DNA from: Cyanophora paradoxa
Lineage: Eukaryota > Glaucocystophyceae > Cyanophorales > Cyanophoraceae
Assembly: GCA_004431415.1 (NCBI GenBank)
Contig: QPMI01000416.1
Coordinates: forward strand, 1-64,000
Direction of reading: 5' to 3'
Length of the DNA stretch: 64,000 nucleotides
Shown: piece after piece, positions 1-11,614 of the stretch
Layout of the letters: each line of letters starts with the position of its first letter
Position numbering within the stretch: position 1 is the first letter of the stretch
Notes under the pieces: generated by a model
What the model was told of the DNA's origin: nothing
Database searches by the model: none
The model's input: only the letters and a program-made list of their open reading frames with translations
Translations under genes and position numbers: made by a program

Positions 1-401
1 GATGCAGAGGCGAACCGAGTGCCGCAGGTGCAGGAGAAGTCAGACGTCCCGGCGCGGTCCTGCATCGGCAGCTGGAGGCAGGGGGGGCCTGGGTGAGGGG
101 GCGACGGGGAGTCGTGCAATTGCTTGGCGGAAGTTTTCCAAGAGAATCCATGGTTGGCCTTCCGAGCCCAATTCGCAGCAGAAGTCGGTGATGGAGATGG
201 TATCATGGAGGAGGGGCGGGGGGGGGGGGGGGGGGGGGGGACTGGGCGGCTGCACTAGAGGCGAGCGGGAGGGTTTGGAGTCTGCATGTTTGCGGTACCG
301 ACGTTTGGTTCTGTCATTGATGCCGTGTCGGAGCTCCCAGGCGTGGTTGCGGGCGCAGCGGTCTCTCCAGATCGCACGGAGGTGTTGGTCGAGGAGCAGC
401 G

Positions 402-1130
402 CTAGGTCTTTTTGGATTGACGATGAGGTGGTCTTGTTGATGCCCAGAGCTGTGCAGAGGGCAGGCAGTCCTGCCGGGGTACGAGGCGCAGGAGAGCGAG
501 GGCGGGGAAGGGAAGCATGTCGGCCAGGGCCGGGCTGAGTTTTTCCATAGTGTATCGGCGAGGCCGGGGGGCGGAAGAGAGCCGGATTTGCGGTGGGGAG
601 AGAAGGGCGGAATGGAGGGGAGAGGCGGGGTCAGGAGAAACGAGGCGGAGGAAGGGGAAGAGTTGAAAGATGGTATCGTCGTGTCCTAGTGGTTTGGGCG
701 AGTGGCGGAGAACCCGGGTACGGAGGAAGGTCACGAGTGCGTCCTGGAAAGCTTGGAGAAGGAGGCGAGCGGCGGGGCAAGTAAATATGTGGACGAAGTC
801 TTCGGGGGGGTGGGTTGTGGGGTCGGGCGGTCTGGGGTCTGCGGCCGCCGGTGGGGAAGAGGGCGAGGGGGAGCCCGGGGGGGTGCATGTGGCAGGGGGC
901 GGGGAGGGGGAGGGTGGGGAAGCAGCATCTTCGGGGATGGGGGCAGGGGTGGGAGGGAGGTGACAGAAGGGGCAGTGGGCGGTGCCGTCGGGGAAGAGAG
1001 GGCCGTAGAGGTCGGGGTCGTGGAGGAGGCGGATGGTGAGGGAGGGAAGGCTTCCAAGCATGCATTGGAATCTGACTTTGCGGAGGTGGTCGCCTGTGGG
1101 GGTGCGGCGGTCCGGTGGCTTGTCGGACAC
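402..1130 (-). pseudogene. Retroelement C-terminal zinc-knuckle-like fragment
   Basis: This open stretch reads C-P-F-C, then a long Pro-rich insert, then H-I-F-T-C-P followed by a hydrophobic helix. A CxxC...HxxxC zinc-binding pattern of this kind is common at the C-terminus of non-LTR retroelement ORF2 proteins, downstream of the RNase H. It lies on the same strand and about 4 kb downstream of the RNase H remnant. The frame is not continuous with the upstream domains, so I treat it as a decayed part of the same element rather than as a gene. Confidence 0.5.
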
Positions 1131-4100
1131 TAGGGAGAGGGCTGGAGCGAGGGTAACATGGGGGTTGCTGAGGACGGCCCCCGCGTTGCGAAGCTGGCGC
1201 CAGTCGAGGTATTGGGAGAGGGAGGCTTCGGCTAGGAAGTGAGAGCGGGGGTCCCCCTCGACGCGGTACGCATGGAGTCTGCCTCGGTAGGGCTCGGCCC
1301 CGGGGACTGGGCCGTGGGATAGTGGGGGCGGGAGGCCAACACGGATGAGGAAGCATTTGAAACTGTGGGGAATGAAAAGAAGGGCGGAGAGGGGGGCGTC
1401 GGGGGCTGTTTTAGCAAGCTTGTCAACGGCGTCATTGTGGCGGTTGTCAGGGGTGTAGGCTGGGTTCGGGATACGATTCTTAGCCGGGTGCGGGCCGCCT
1501 CTTTCTGTGCGGCTGTTTTGGATGTTTTGGCGGACCGTGGTTGCGGCAGGGTGGCTTCACGGTGAGCGGCTTCAGTTAGGATGGACGCCGCTTCGAGTGG
1601 GGTAACGTGGGACGGCCGGAAGAGACGGCGCTGTGGCGGAGGCTTCGTTGCGAGCCAGGTCGGCGAGCTGAGAGGCGAGTTCTTGGGCGTAGCGGGCGCC
1701 GGGAGGGAGGGGGTGGCGGGCCCTTCGGGGCGGGGCGGGGGAGACTCAAGCACAGTTGGGGAGCGCGGGAGGGCTGGATGGTTGGGGAGGATGGTGGGGA
1801 GTCGAGGGTAGGGAGGGTGCCGCCGGTGGAGACTGGGGGCGGCGCGGCGGATGGGTACGCCCGGGGAAGGTCGGCGGGGGCCGGAGGGCCGGGAGGGTTG
1901 GGCTGCAGCATAGGGGGTCAAGGGTGACGGACCCGTAGCAGAGGCTGAGGGCAATATATTCACGGTATCTGCGGAGCGCTGCAGCGTCGGCCTGAATGTA
2001 GGCTGGGGGCGGGGCAGGTCCGACGGGGTAAGTGCTGAGGAGCGACTGAGTAGGTCAGCTGTGAGGAGGAGGAGTGGACCGCAGGCCGTGCTGTTTGGGG
2101 GCTGGAGAACGGAAGGGATGTCTCCGGGCGTAGATAGGTCCATCTGCAGAAGGGAGTGGGGGGAGGGGATCCAGAGTCGCGCTGACTCCAAGTGGCCGCC
2201 AAGTCTTGTGCAAAGGAGACAAGGTGATCAGGGACGTCGAGGGAGCCATTGTAGAAGTAGAATGAGCGCGTCTGTGGAAATAGAGCAAGTAGGTGCCAGT
2301 GTCCCGGAGGTCTGCTGGAGGAAGGGGTCAGCGAGGGGGCTGGTGGGTCTGTTGAATTGGGCAATAGGTGAGGATGGGGACGAGAACGAGGCGGGCATCG
2401 AGGAGTCGTCCGTGGGGGATGTATCGTGTAGGGGAGGAGGGCAGAACCCCGAGAGTCGAAGTGGGAGGCTGCTCTAGCAGGGTAGGAGCTGGACGATAGG
2501 AAGTGAGCAGGGTGGGGTGAGGCCAGGGCGGCTTCCGGGAAGAGAGCAGGTCAAAAAGCTTCCACGAGGGGGAGCTGAGGGGGGCATTCGGACGAGGTGT
2601 ATAAGGTCGCCTCGTCGAATGAGTGAGTAACAGTGAGGGTCGGCTCGGGGGCGGGTGGGAGGGGGCTTCGACGCGAGGGTTTGCTCCGCGCAATAATCAT
2701 TGTCTGCGAAGCGGAAGGCATTCCCCAGCCAGCTTTTCTCCGCCAGCGTCAGCGGGCGAGGGAGGGGGAATTCAGTCGGGTGGACGGGGTTCGGCCTGGG
2801 AGGCATGCGCAACGGGGTGGGCGCGGCGACGGAGGCGTGGGATTGAGGAGTGGGCGTGGGAGGGGGTGGAGGATGCGGGGAGGGGGGAGGGAGTTGGGGG
2901 ATCGGGGGGTGTAAGGGGCAAGGGGGAAGGGGGACGGAAGGGAGGGGGGTGGGTCTCGTTTGCGTCGGACCCGGCGGCGGCTTTTGCTGCCGTGTGCTGG
3001 GAGGGGCGGGAGCTGGTGCGTGGGGTCGTCGCTGCCGTTTTGTTGTGAAAGCCGGGGCGTTGGCCTGGATTGTCCCAGAGGACTCAGGTCCGGAGGAGGA
3101 GAGCGGCCGCCCAGCGTTCCCGGTAGATGGGGGCGTGGAAGGGATGGGGCGGCCCCGTCCTTTGCCGTACAGGTGGACTTCCTCGCCGCGCCAATGAACT
3201 CAGCGGCGGTCATGACGAAGAGAGCGTCTTCACCCGTCGTGGACGTGTTCCAAGCTTGCGTGGGGAAGGTGCTGGTGTCGTATTTCCAGGCCGAGCGTGG
3301 AGAGGGTCGCCAGGCGGAGGTCGCCGTCCACCATTTGAGGACCCAGTCTTTAAGAAGGACCGTGACGTCGGAGGCGGGTTTGCGGGTGACGTCCAGGATG
3401 CGGATTTCGCGGAGGCGGGCTGAGATGATTGCTAGTCGCCAGGGTCGGGACCCAGAGGGTGGTAGGGGAAGGAGAATATAGTCGTACTCCGTTGGGGAGA
3501 AGGGGTGCGGGACGTAGGATCGGTCCGTTAGCGGCCGGCCTGCGCGGGTCTTGAGCGAGAGGGTGGAAGGGGCTGTGCCCATGAGGATTGAGGTTGCGTG
3601 GGAGGACGAAAGAAAGAGGCACTTGGGGGTGGTGGGGGCGTGCAGCCGGAAGGAGACTTGCCGGTTCTGAAGAAGTCTGAAGAAAGCGTCAATGGGTTCT
3701 GCAGGTATGGGTTGTTCGAGGAGAAGGGGTGTGGCCAGGTGGGCCCAGACGGGGGTTGGGGTCGATGAGGGAGAGAGGAGCCGCTCTAAGGGCGGCCAGG
3801 CGAGATTTTATGCCATCGAGGAGGGGAAGTACTCGGCGGTCATACGGGGGCGTCAGGATCGATGGCAGCCGAGTAGGGAATGGCTCGGCGGCCATATCGT
3901 TCGAACAGTATGGGGAGGGCGCCGGTTTGGTCGCGGAGTGGGAAAGTGGTGGGGCCGGGCGGGCGGGGGTGGGGTGGCAGTGCGGCAGGATAGGGCAGGT
4001 CCCCGTGCCCATTGTTCTGCGATCAGGGAGGAAATGGGGAGTCCCCACATGCCAGGATCACAGCGGTGGTACGCGATCGGAGGGGCACCAGCCTCAGCTT

Positions 4101-5049
4101 GGGGGGTGGGGGCAAGCGTGAGATCTTCGTCCCAATACCAGGCGGGGAGAGGCGTGTCGCGGTCGGCGGGGACAGCCGGTTTGCAGAGGGAAGTGTGATA
4201 GAAAGTCCAGCTGGGGCGGGGCCCGAGGGTGGCGAGGTGGTGGTCGAGGGCGAGCTTCCTTGTAGGCCCGGGTCGGGATATTCGGCGTCGGGGGGTCCTC
4301 GGGAGTGGTTGAAGGAAGATTGGGTTGGGAGGGGAGTAACATTGGAAGGAGATGTTGCGAGTGATGTTTTTGCGTCCGAAGGCTTCTAGGAAGGCTGAGT
4401 AGGCGCGGAGGATGTCGCAGTCCGAAGTGATGGTGAGATGTTCGTCGGAGGGAGGAGAGCGTGGTTTTTGGGGATGCGGATGCAGCGGTTCCAGATGAGA
4501 GTTTCCTCCGCTACGAATGCTCGTTCGAGTCTAGCCGACGCGAGGGGGACGAGGTCTGGGATCAGGTGGATGTTGGTAGTATCAGAGGCGTCGACATATT
4601 CGGCTAGGTCCGCCTGGCAGCGGAGGAAGTTGTAGTCGGCCGGGCTATCTGCTAGAATATATGTGCGAAGATGCCGGCGAGGCGGAAAGAGGGACGAGAA
4701 TAGCGACGGGGGGAGGGGCGGGGAGGAGTCGTCCGAAAAAAGGAGTCGAGCGTCGGGGATGTCCATTCCACCAATATAATGATAAGGGGCCGAGCAGGGA
4801 ACGTCTGCGGGGCAGTAGGTGGGGGGCAGCTGGTCCGCTGAGGGGACGCGGGGTCGGCGGGGGAGGAGGGGACCGGGCGTCGGGTTGCCTGTGGGGTTGT
4901 AGCCGTTGCGGTTGGCCGCGGAATGGTCTTTGGTTGGTGAGAGGGGACCATTGGAGCGTGATTTGAAAGTTTGGGTCTTGAGCGATACGAATGGCGTATT
5001 GCGTGCGAGCGTTGAGGAGAAGGGCCCCGTCTTCTCGGCGGAGCAGGGT

Positions 5050-5950
5050 GCGGAAGTTGATAGGGTGGAGAAAGAGGAGGGGTCTCGGAAGGCGAAGGCT
5101 GTCAGGGCCCGGATAGTGTTTTGGCTGTCCGTGATAATTTTCCCACCCGTGGGCCCGAAGTACGTGAATGCTGCGGAGATCGCGCCTGCTAGCTCTCCAG
5201 GTTCACGTTGTGTTGGACACCGGGGAGGCGGTGGGCGAACTCGATGTGGTTAGGTAAGTCGGGATTATTTTCGAGGGGTGCAAGGCCGGCGTAGGTGGTT
5301 CGGACTGATGCGGAGCCCTGTTTTTGTGTGCTGGCGTCCGTGTATATGACCCGGGGAGTAGGGTCGGGGGGAGGAGGTGGGGAGTTTAGGGCACGGAGCG
5401 TGGGGCAGAGCTCAGCGAAGAGGGCTCGGGAGGTGGCGAAGAGGAAGTCGAGCCCGGCCGAGGAATCATAGAATTCGCGGTCGGCTTGTGAGGGAGGGGT
5501 CCTCGGGCGTGGGCGTCGCTCGAGGGCGACATTGGTGGCCTGGGCTTCCGCGCGGAAGGAGTCCCACCAGTCAGTTTCCCGAAGCCAGAGGTCGATGAAA
5601 CCAATATGTGTGATTTCGCGGGGGAGGTTGGGAGGGGGGAGTTCGGGGTCATATTGGGCGGAGGGGGTTTCTGAGGAGGGGTCGAGGCGGGCTTTTTTAG
5701 CTGCTCTTGTGGGTTGAGCGCGGGTGGGCTGTTGTCCTCTGAAGCGGGAGCATGGGAAGGCGGGGGCGGAGTCGGGCAGCTGCCGGGAGCGGGTGGGAGC
5801 CGGCCTATTTAGGTTGGAGAGGCTCGGAGACCAGCCCTTCGATTCGCACGAGGAGCCCGCTGGAATTCGGCGAACGTGGGATGCGTACTCGACCAGCGGC
5901 AGGCCGTTGTGGAGAGGCCCAGCTCGCGATGGAGCTGTTCGGAGCCGCAA
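5050..5950 (-). pseudogene. RNase H domain of the retroelement, frameshifted
   Basis: The first RNase H motif is visible as V-I-Y-T-D-A-S (about 5340). The frame then runs to a stop at 5189. The second and third catalytic regions (G-E-L-A-G with the catalytic Glu, about 5205, and I-I-T-D-S-Q-N-T with an Asp, about 5140) are found in another frame that overlaps that stop. One frameshift near 5200 therefore separates the first catalytic Asp from the Glu and second Asp. The domain would remove RNA from the RNA-DNA hybrid during retrotransposition. As it stands it cannot be made as one chain. Confidence 0.65.
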
Positions 5951-6463
5951 AATTTTGGGTGGGGGCAGAATTGGAATTCGAGTCTGCGTTCACGCCAGGC
6001 AGGGTCGAGTTCAAGAGCCGATAGGCCGGGTCGCGTGTGGAAAGTCCATCGTATGGGGTGAGGCAGTAATGGACGAGTTCCACCCCATAATTATACTCTG
6101 AGTCTCGGGGCAGTTAGGGTCCGCGTCGGGGTCCTCGGGAGCCAGTTCGTCCGGGTTGTCGTCCGGGAGAGGGGGTTTCCCGACGACGCGACCAACTAGG
6201 CCTTGGGACGTCCAGACAAAGTCACCGATTTTGAGTCCCGCAAGGACGGCGTCGGCTTGGAGAGAGCGACGGATGTCTGGGATAGAGGGCGGCGGGGGCA
6301 TGGGGTATCGGGGGAGGAAGGGGGACTGGATGGAAGGGCGGGGAAGAGAGAGTTCTTCGCGGACCGCGTCCCACCAGGAGGGGGCATGTTTGTAGTATGC
6401 CGGGACACGACCATGACTCCAGAGGAGGGACCAATCAGCTAGTGAGCCTCGGAGGACGTAATG

Positions 6464-7183
6464 TCACGGATGGTGAGGAGGCCGCAGCGATAGAGGCGCT
6501 GGCCGGCTTGTTGGAGGGTGAGGGGCGTCAATTGTGATGATATAATGTATTCTCGTCGAAGGTGGGACCGTCGGGAGGGGAGGCCGTGCGTCCAGGAATC
6601 GCATGTTGTGAGGATGTGGTGGGAGGTGGAAGTCAAGTCTGCCGTGATGGCGAGCGTAATATTTTTCTGTAGTGTAAGGGGCCCCGAAGGAAGTTCGGTA
6701 TTCATGTGGGAGGAGGGAGCCGTACCGGGCCTGGGTGTCGAGGACGCGTTGTCGGTATATTTGGCCGTAGAGTGATGATGTGTGGGAGGCGAGTTCCTGG
6801 CGGAGGCGCTCGTCGACGCACTGCTGTTGGCGTTGGATGACTGCTATTGAGGGAAGGCGATAGATGGAGGAGAATGCAGCCGTGGAGACGGACTGGGCCA
6901 GGTTGGCAGTGTGTTTGGCCGCGGTGAGCCAAACAGCGTCGAGGGACTGGCATTGGGATGGCGTTAGGGTCATGATGCGGAGGGGGTATGACAGTTTAGG
7001 GAAGAGGACCCGGTGTAATATCACTTGGAATTCGTGAACGGTAATCTTTTTCGTGGCTAGGATCGAGATTGCAGATTGGAGCTGGGATTTGAGTAGGCGG
7101 ACTTGGTGGGTCCAAGACAGGTTCGCAGTAAACTGGACGCCGAGGACGCGGAAGGGCGTTGTGGGGAGAGGATGTGGCCAACC
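6464..7183 (-). pseudogene. RT thumb/connection region behind an in-frame TGA
   Basis: Reading on past the TGA at 7184-7186 in the same frame gives P-F-R-V-L-G-V-Q-F, then L-S-W-T-H-Q-V and several amphipathic helices. This is the usual start of a LINE reverse-transcriptase thumb (the 'LGV..L.W..H' pattern). The frame stays open to 6464. It belongs to the same polypeptide as the RT upstream and is separated from it by that single stop codon. Further coding sense for the same region continues in another frame around 6440-6011. Confidence 0.65.
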
Positions 7184-10100
7184 TCAGCTCTGAATCGCCA
7201 ACTCCGACATAGTATTTGCTCTTGACCGGCTCTTCGGATCGGGGGGTTTCCAGTGAAAGATTTCCGTCTTTTTGGCGTTCAAGTTCATGCCATGGATATG
7301 TAGAAATTCGGACAGCCAGTCAAGCATATGTTGGAGGCCCTGAGCCGAGCTGGCAAGCATGGTGGTATCGTCGGCGTATGCAAGCACAGAGACTTTGGGG
7401 CAGGGACCGGCGGGGAAGTAGAGGGGTTCGCCAGGGCATGGTGGGCGGGGGGAACGGGGGCGGGTCGGATCAGATCGGTGCGGCCCAAGCTGGTAGCCGA
7501 AATTGGACTGAGTCGCTCGTTCTTCAATGGCGGTGAGAGCGGCGTCGAAGAAAATGCGCCAGTGGAGGGGGGCTTCGATGCCACCTTGGGGGAGGCCACA
7601 GGGGACTTGAAAATATTCAGTGCGGCCGTGGGGGGTAAGGATGCACGCCGTGCGGTGTTGAGCTGCTTTTTTGTGGAGGGCTATATATCGTTTCCCTTCA
7701 GGATGGAGGTGGAGTTGGATACGGTTAAGGCTGAGCTCTTGGCTATGCCAGGAGACACTGTCGTAGGCGCTGGCGATATCCCCCAGGCCGCCAAAGATTG
7801 GCTTTTTGAACTGGTGCGCGTCCTCGAGGGAGGATCGGAGGGCGTAGAGGACAGGGTCGGTAGATTCGCGGCGACAGAAACCATAATTACGGCCGCGTAA
7901 AATGTTATGTGTATCAATGCGGTCTTCCATGCGGTGGGTCAGGAGGCCCGTGACCAGCTTCCAGGTGACTTCTTGAAGGGTGATGGGGCGGAGATCGGCG
8001 AGATCTGCTGAATTATCTCGTTTCGGGATAGCGTAGACTTGGCCGCGAAGTGCGTGGTCGGGCACGTGGCCGAGAAGAGTGGATTGAACTAGAGCTCGGA
8101 TGGCGTCGCGCGAGGTGGTCCAGTGGGCCGCGGACTCGAAGCTGTTTATCTCGTCTGTAGAGTGTGAGGCGGTTAGGGTCTGGCGTTCCGTCTTGGAGAG
8201 GCGGAGGGGGGACCAGAGCATTTTAAGCATTCCGTTCGTGAGGCCGGAGGGGCCGCCAGCGCCATTGGACAGGGACGAGATGAGGCGATCGAGTTCGGGG
8301 TCCTCTGGCATGGCCATTAGCCCGTCCCAGACGGCGGGGGCGAAGTGGGAAAGGGGTCGGTACTGGCGTTTCCAAAATCTGCCCAACCAGGCGCCGTTTT
8401 CAATGACCTCGAATTTCGTAGCTATGGCATCCAGGTTTGGGGCGGCCTTGCGGAGTCGCCAGAAATTTTTGAAGTGATCCAGATGTGCGCGTTTAATTTC
8501 AGTGGGATCAGTGAGCACTTCGGGGAGTCCCGCTGCCGTGCGGGTAAGATACAGGCGAGGGGCGGATCGGAAGCGGGAGAGAAGGAGTTGAATAGCCCGA
8601 CCCATGCTTCGACAGTGGGACAGGAGGTGGCGGCGGGTGTCAATATTGCGAGCGATGTCGGCTTCAGTGTATGCGCGGCGATGGTTGTCCAGGGCGGCCC
8701 GCGCCTGTAAATGCCACATGCTGAGTTGAGCATGGTACTCGGCGATTTCAGATCCTGTAATGATACCCTTCTCGAACTCAGGGTAATTAGGAGGGTCGGG
8801 GAAAGCGAGGAGGGAGGGGCAAAATGCCAGCGTGGTGTCCGAGCCCGCGGATTTTCGGATGTCTGTCACGTCTTTGGGAAGGTCCCGGAAAACAGCCCGA
8901 ATAGTTTCGTCAGGCGGGTGGTCTGTGGAACCTTGGCGGGACCAGTCGTTTAGGGCCTGTCCGACGCGGCCAACAAGTTGTTCGTCGTCAGCGTCCAGCG
9001 CAGACAAGTGGTTGAATTTAGCCATATCGCCCTGGGCGGCTACTCGGTGTTGGAGGACTTTTGCAGTAGAGAATTCTTTAGCGTGAGCGACGGACTTGAT
9101 ACTCTGGGCGATTGCGCAGAGGAGGGAGCGGTGGGATTTCGTGGCGCGGCGGGCATAGTCGGGGCTGTTTTCGGGAGTGAGAAGGAGCTGGATATACCGC
9201 TGACCGTGTTTATTGAGAAAGGCTTCGGCAGCGAGCTTGAAAGCAAGCCGGATTGGTGCAGGCTGGGCGGCATAGTTGAAGAGAGGGGGGAGAGGCTGGG
9301 GTCGGGGCTGGCGGGGGGCGGTCGGGGGGGCAGAGAGCACTCCTTCGGTTGTGAAAGTCGCCAATACTGGGAAGTGATCGGCTGAGAGCAGGGGGGAGGG
9401 TCGTCCAGGGACAGCCAGTGTACGAGTGCCCAGCGATCGGGCCGCTAGGGTGGGAGAGGCGAGGGCATAGTCGAGGCGGGCGGCGTTCAGGAGAGGGCGG
9501 TGGCCTTGCTCGTCGATGAAGTCTGCGTGGTGTGAGATGTGCGTGAAATCGCCGGGGGTACCGGTGTCGATGAGGCCCCAGGTCGCTCGGAGGAGGGTCC
9601 AGATTTCCGCGTAGGAGTTCGGGGGTGTAGTTTCGGTGCGCCGGTTGCCCCCGGTGATCCGGTCGTTGCACGGAGAGTGTGTGCTATTCATATCGCCGAG
9701 TACCAGGAGATGTGTCTGCCAGTCAGGCTCGTGGAGGTCAGGTGCGACCTTCGCGGTCAGGTATTCGGTGAGGTCGTGGAGCTCTTTTTGCAAATTGTCG
9801 TGCCCGCAGTCCGGTATATAGAGTGAGAGGACAATGAGGCGCTCGCGCGTGCGCGGGAAGTCAAACCGAGCGCCGGCTACCCGGCCGTCAAACGCGTAAT
9901 CCGCCTGGCGGTGCGCTGCATAGCTTGCTGAGATCCACAGCGCGGAGCCGGCGGTGCCAGGACGGGCCGCGGAGGGAGGGGAGTAGACAAGGTAGCTAGA
10001 TTTATGGCGGCGAACTGCCGTCTTAATCAGGTGATCGCGGATATTGGGCGGAAAGGGCTTCGAGGGGGGGCGGTCAACGGGGACCATGTCGACCTCTTGA

Positions 10101-11614
10101 AGAGCAACGAAGTGACAGTCCCAATCACGGCGGCCATAGTCGATTGCGCTGATAAATTTAGTTGCAACATTGTTGCCGCTCGTCTTCCCCTCCAAGCGGC
10201 GAATATTCCACGTGAGGGCGCGGAGGTTCAGCTTCGCATTAGCCGCGTCCGGGGGATGTGCTAGGACGGGGATCTGGAGCACATCACGATGGCGGCGAGC
10301 GTCAATACGGTCAGCGGTGTAGAGGGAGGGAGGGTATAGCGTTAGAAGGGACGAGGCCGCCGTGACTAGTGTCGGGGAGGAGAGGGCAGCGGCGGCGGTA
10401 GCGACTGCAGCGGCCGTAGCTGTGCTGGGCTCAATGTCCGCAAGAGCGACAGGGACAAGGGCAGCGAGGAGAGCACAAAGGAGGAGGCGCGCGGGGAGAG
10501 GGGCCGGGCGGCTGAAGGTCCGTTGGACTTGTGGGGCGCGGCGCGCAGGCCAGCCCAGGAGTTCGAGACCGGCGTCATGCGGCGCAGCGTCCGTGGCGCC
10601 GGCGTCAGCGGGGCCAGCGCTGGCGTGCACGTAGGCACTGGCGCGGATGCTAACTGCGAGGTACGCGGCCGTGCGCGTGGCTGGTACGCGTCCGGATCCG
10701 TACACGGGGCTCGTACGACAGCTCTCGGCGTCATGCAGCGCGGCGTCCGCGGCCGAGCTCGAGGCGCCGGCGTTGGCGGAGCTAGCACTAGCGTGGGCGC
10801 CGGAGCTAGCTGCGAAACCTGCAGTGGTAGTATCGGTGCTATAGCTAGGCGCCGGCACGCGACCGTACGCAGGGTTGGTGGTACTTGCTATAGTGCAGCT
10901 AGTAAAGCGCCAATCGCGGATTGCGGAGGTATTGGGCCGCTTCGAATCATTGCCCGACTCACCGGTCGCATGAATAGAAAAAACTGTTCGCGTTGGAGTT
11001 TTTTGACGGCACGCGGCGGGGGTACCGGTAGGCGCAGTTTCGTCCGGGGCCCTGAGACGTTCCGAACGGAAGGGGAGGCTCCACCGGCCACTGCAGTAGG
11101 CGGCGGCGCTGATGTGGCTTCCGTGCTCCAGTCCAGCGATCATGTTCTGGAGCATGCCGTAGCGCGGTCTAGCGAACGTGGTCCAGGAGGTGCTCCAGAT
11201 GTAGACACGGCGACTGAGCTGCGAAAGTACTTGCGCGGCCTGCTGGATGCCGAGGCGAACAGCGCGGCGTGGAGCGGCAGCGACAGTAGCATCAGTACGG
11301 GGCCCGGGATTGACCTCTCGCTGCGGGCCTCCGGGAAACTTCTGCACATCGAGGTTTGCTCTACGGGTCGGACAGTCGGCTCGGGCACTGCGCTGAGCAG
11401 CCGGGCGGCCGAGGCCGACAGCGTCCTGCAGGTCGAACGGAGGCGAGGCGCAAGGCGCGCTGGGGCCCGGTGGCGGCTTCGCTTCAGGTCCAGGTCCGTC
11501 AGCACGGGCGCGGCGCCGAGCAGCGGGGCGGCCGACAGCGTCTTGCAGGTCGCGCAGCGCGGGCGGAGCTCGAGGCGAGACAGGCGGCGCGCTGGGGCCC
11601 GTCGGCGGCTTCAC
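7184..11614 (-). CDS. Endonuclease-reverse transcriptase of non-LTR element
   Basis: About 1476 codons. The N-terminal part comes from the 126-bp tandem repeats (Pro/Arg-rich) and then becomes Ala/Ser-rich. An exonuclease-endonuclease-phosphatase domain follows, with L-T-W-N-I near its start, L-Q-E-V-D, L-V-L-G-D-M-N, R-L-D-Y-A-L and the terminal S-A-D-H-F-P-V. This is the target-nicking endonuclease. The reverse transcriptase domain is intact through its core: motif A G-D-I-A-S-A-Y-D, motif B G-L-P-Q-G-G and motif C Y-A-D-D. The frame ends at a TGA (7184), but thumb sequence continues in frame beyond it. The first codon of the open frame is not an ATG and lies within a repeat, so the true start is undetermined. 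Calling it a CDS rather than a pseudogene rests on the intact EN and RT cores. Confidence 0.8.
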   Translation of the reverse strand: MKPPTGPSAPPVSPRAPPALRDLQDAVGRPAARRRARADGPGPEAKPPPGPSAPCASPPFDLQDAVGLGRPAAQRSARADCPTRRANLDVQKFPGGPQREVNPGPRTDATVAAAPRRAVRLGIQQAAQVLSQLSRRVYIWSTSWTTFARPRYGMLQNMIAGLEHGSHISAAAYCSGRWSLPFRSERLRAPDETAPTGTPAACRQKTPTRTVFSIHATGESGNDSKRPNTSAIRDWRFTSCTIASTTNPAYGRVPAPSYSTDTTTAGFAASSGAHASASSANAGASSSAADAALHDAESCRTSPVYGSGRVPATRTAAYLAVSIRASAYVHASAGPADAGATDAAPHDAGLELLGWPARRAPQVQRTFSRPAPLPARLLLCALLAALVPVALADIEPSTATAAAVATAAAALSSPTLVTAASSLLTLYPPSLYTADRIDARRHRDVLQIPVLAHPPDAANAKLNLRALTWNIRRLEGKTSGNNVATKFISAIDYGRRDWDCHFVALQEVDMVPVDRPPSKPFPPNIRDHLIKTAVRRHKSSYLVYSPPSAARPGTAGSALWISASYAAHRQADYAFDGRVAGARFDFPRTRERLIVLSLYIPDCGHDNLQKELHDLTEYLTAKVAPDLHEPDWQTHLLVLGDMNSTHSPCNDRITGGNRRTETTPPNSYAEIWTLLRATWGLIDTGTPGDFTHISHHADFIDEQGHRPLLNAARLDYALASPTLAARSLGTRTLAVPGRPSPLLSADHFPVLATFTTEGVLSAPPTAPRQPRPQPLPPLFNYAAQPAPIRLAFKLAAEAFLNKHGQRYIQLLLTPENSPDYARRATKSHRSLLCAIAQSIKSVAHAKEFSTAKVLQHRVAAQGDMAKFNHLSALDADDEQLVGRVGQALNDWSRQGSTDHPPDETIRAVFRDLPKDVTDIRKSAGSDTTLAFCPSLLAFPDPPNYPEFEKGIITGSEIAEYHAQLSMWHLQARAALDNHRRAYTEADIARNIDTRRHLLSHCRSMGRAIQLLLSRFRSAPRLYLTRTAAGLPEVLTDPTEIKRAHLDHFKNFWRLRKAAPNLDAIATKFEVIENGAWLGRFWKRQYRPLSHFAPAVWDGLMAMPEDPELDRLISSLSNGAGGPSGLTNGMLKMLWSPLRLSKTERQTLTASHSTDEINSFESAAHWTTSRDAIRALVQSTLLGHVPDHALRGQVYAIPKRDNSADLADLRPITLQEVTWKLVTGLLTHRMEDRIDTHNILRGRNYGFCRRESTDPVLYALRSSLEDAHQFKKPIFGGLGDIASAYDSVSWHSQELSLNRIQLHLHPEGKRYIALHKKAAQHRTACILTPHGRTEYFQVPCGLPQGGIEAPLHWRIFFDAALTAIEERATQSNFGYQLGPHRSDPTRPRSPRPPCPGEPLYFPAGPCPKVSVLAYADDTTMLASSAQGLQHMLDWLSEFLHIHGMNLNAKKTEIFHWKPPDPKSRSRANTMSELAIQS

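Noticed and set aside
1131-5049. Several minus-strand Pro/Ser-rich ORFs of 100-320 codons as separate genes
   Set aside because: They lie between RNase H and zinc-knuckle remnants of the retroelement, shift frame repeatedly and show no domain of their own.
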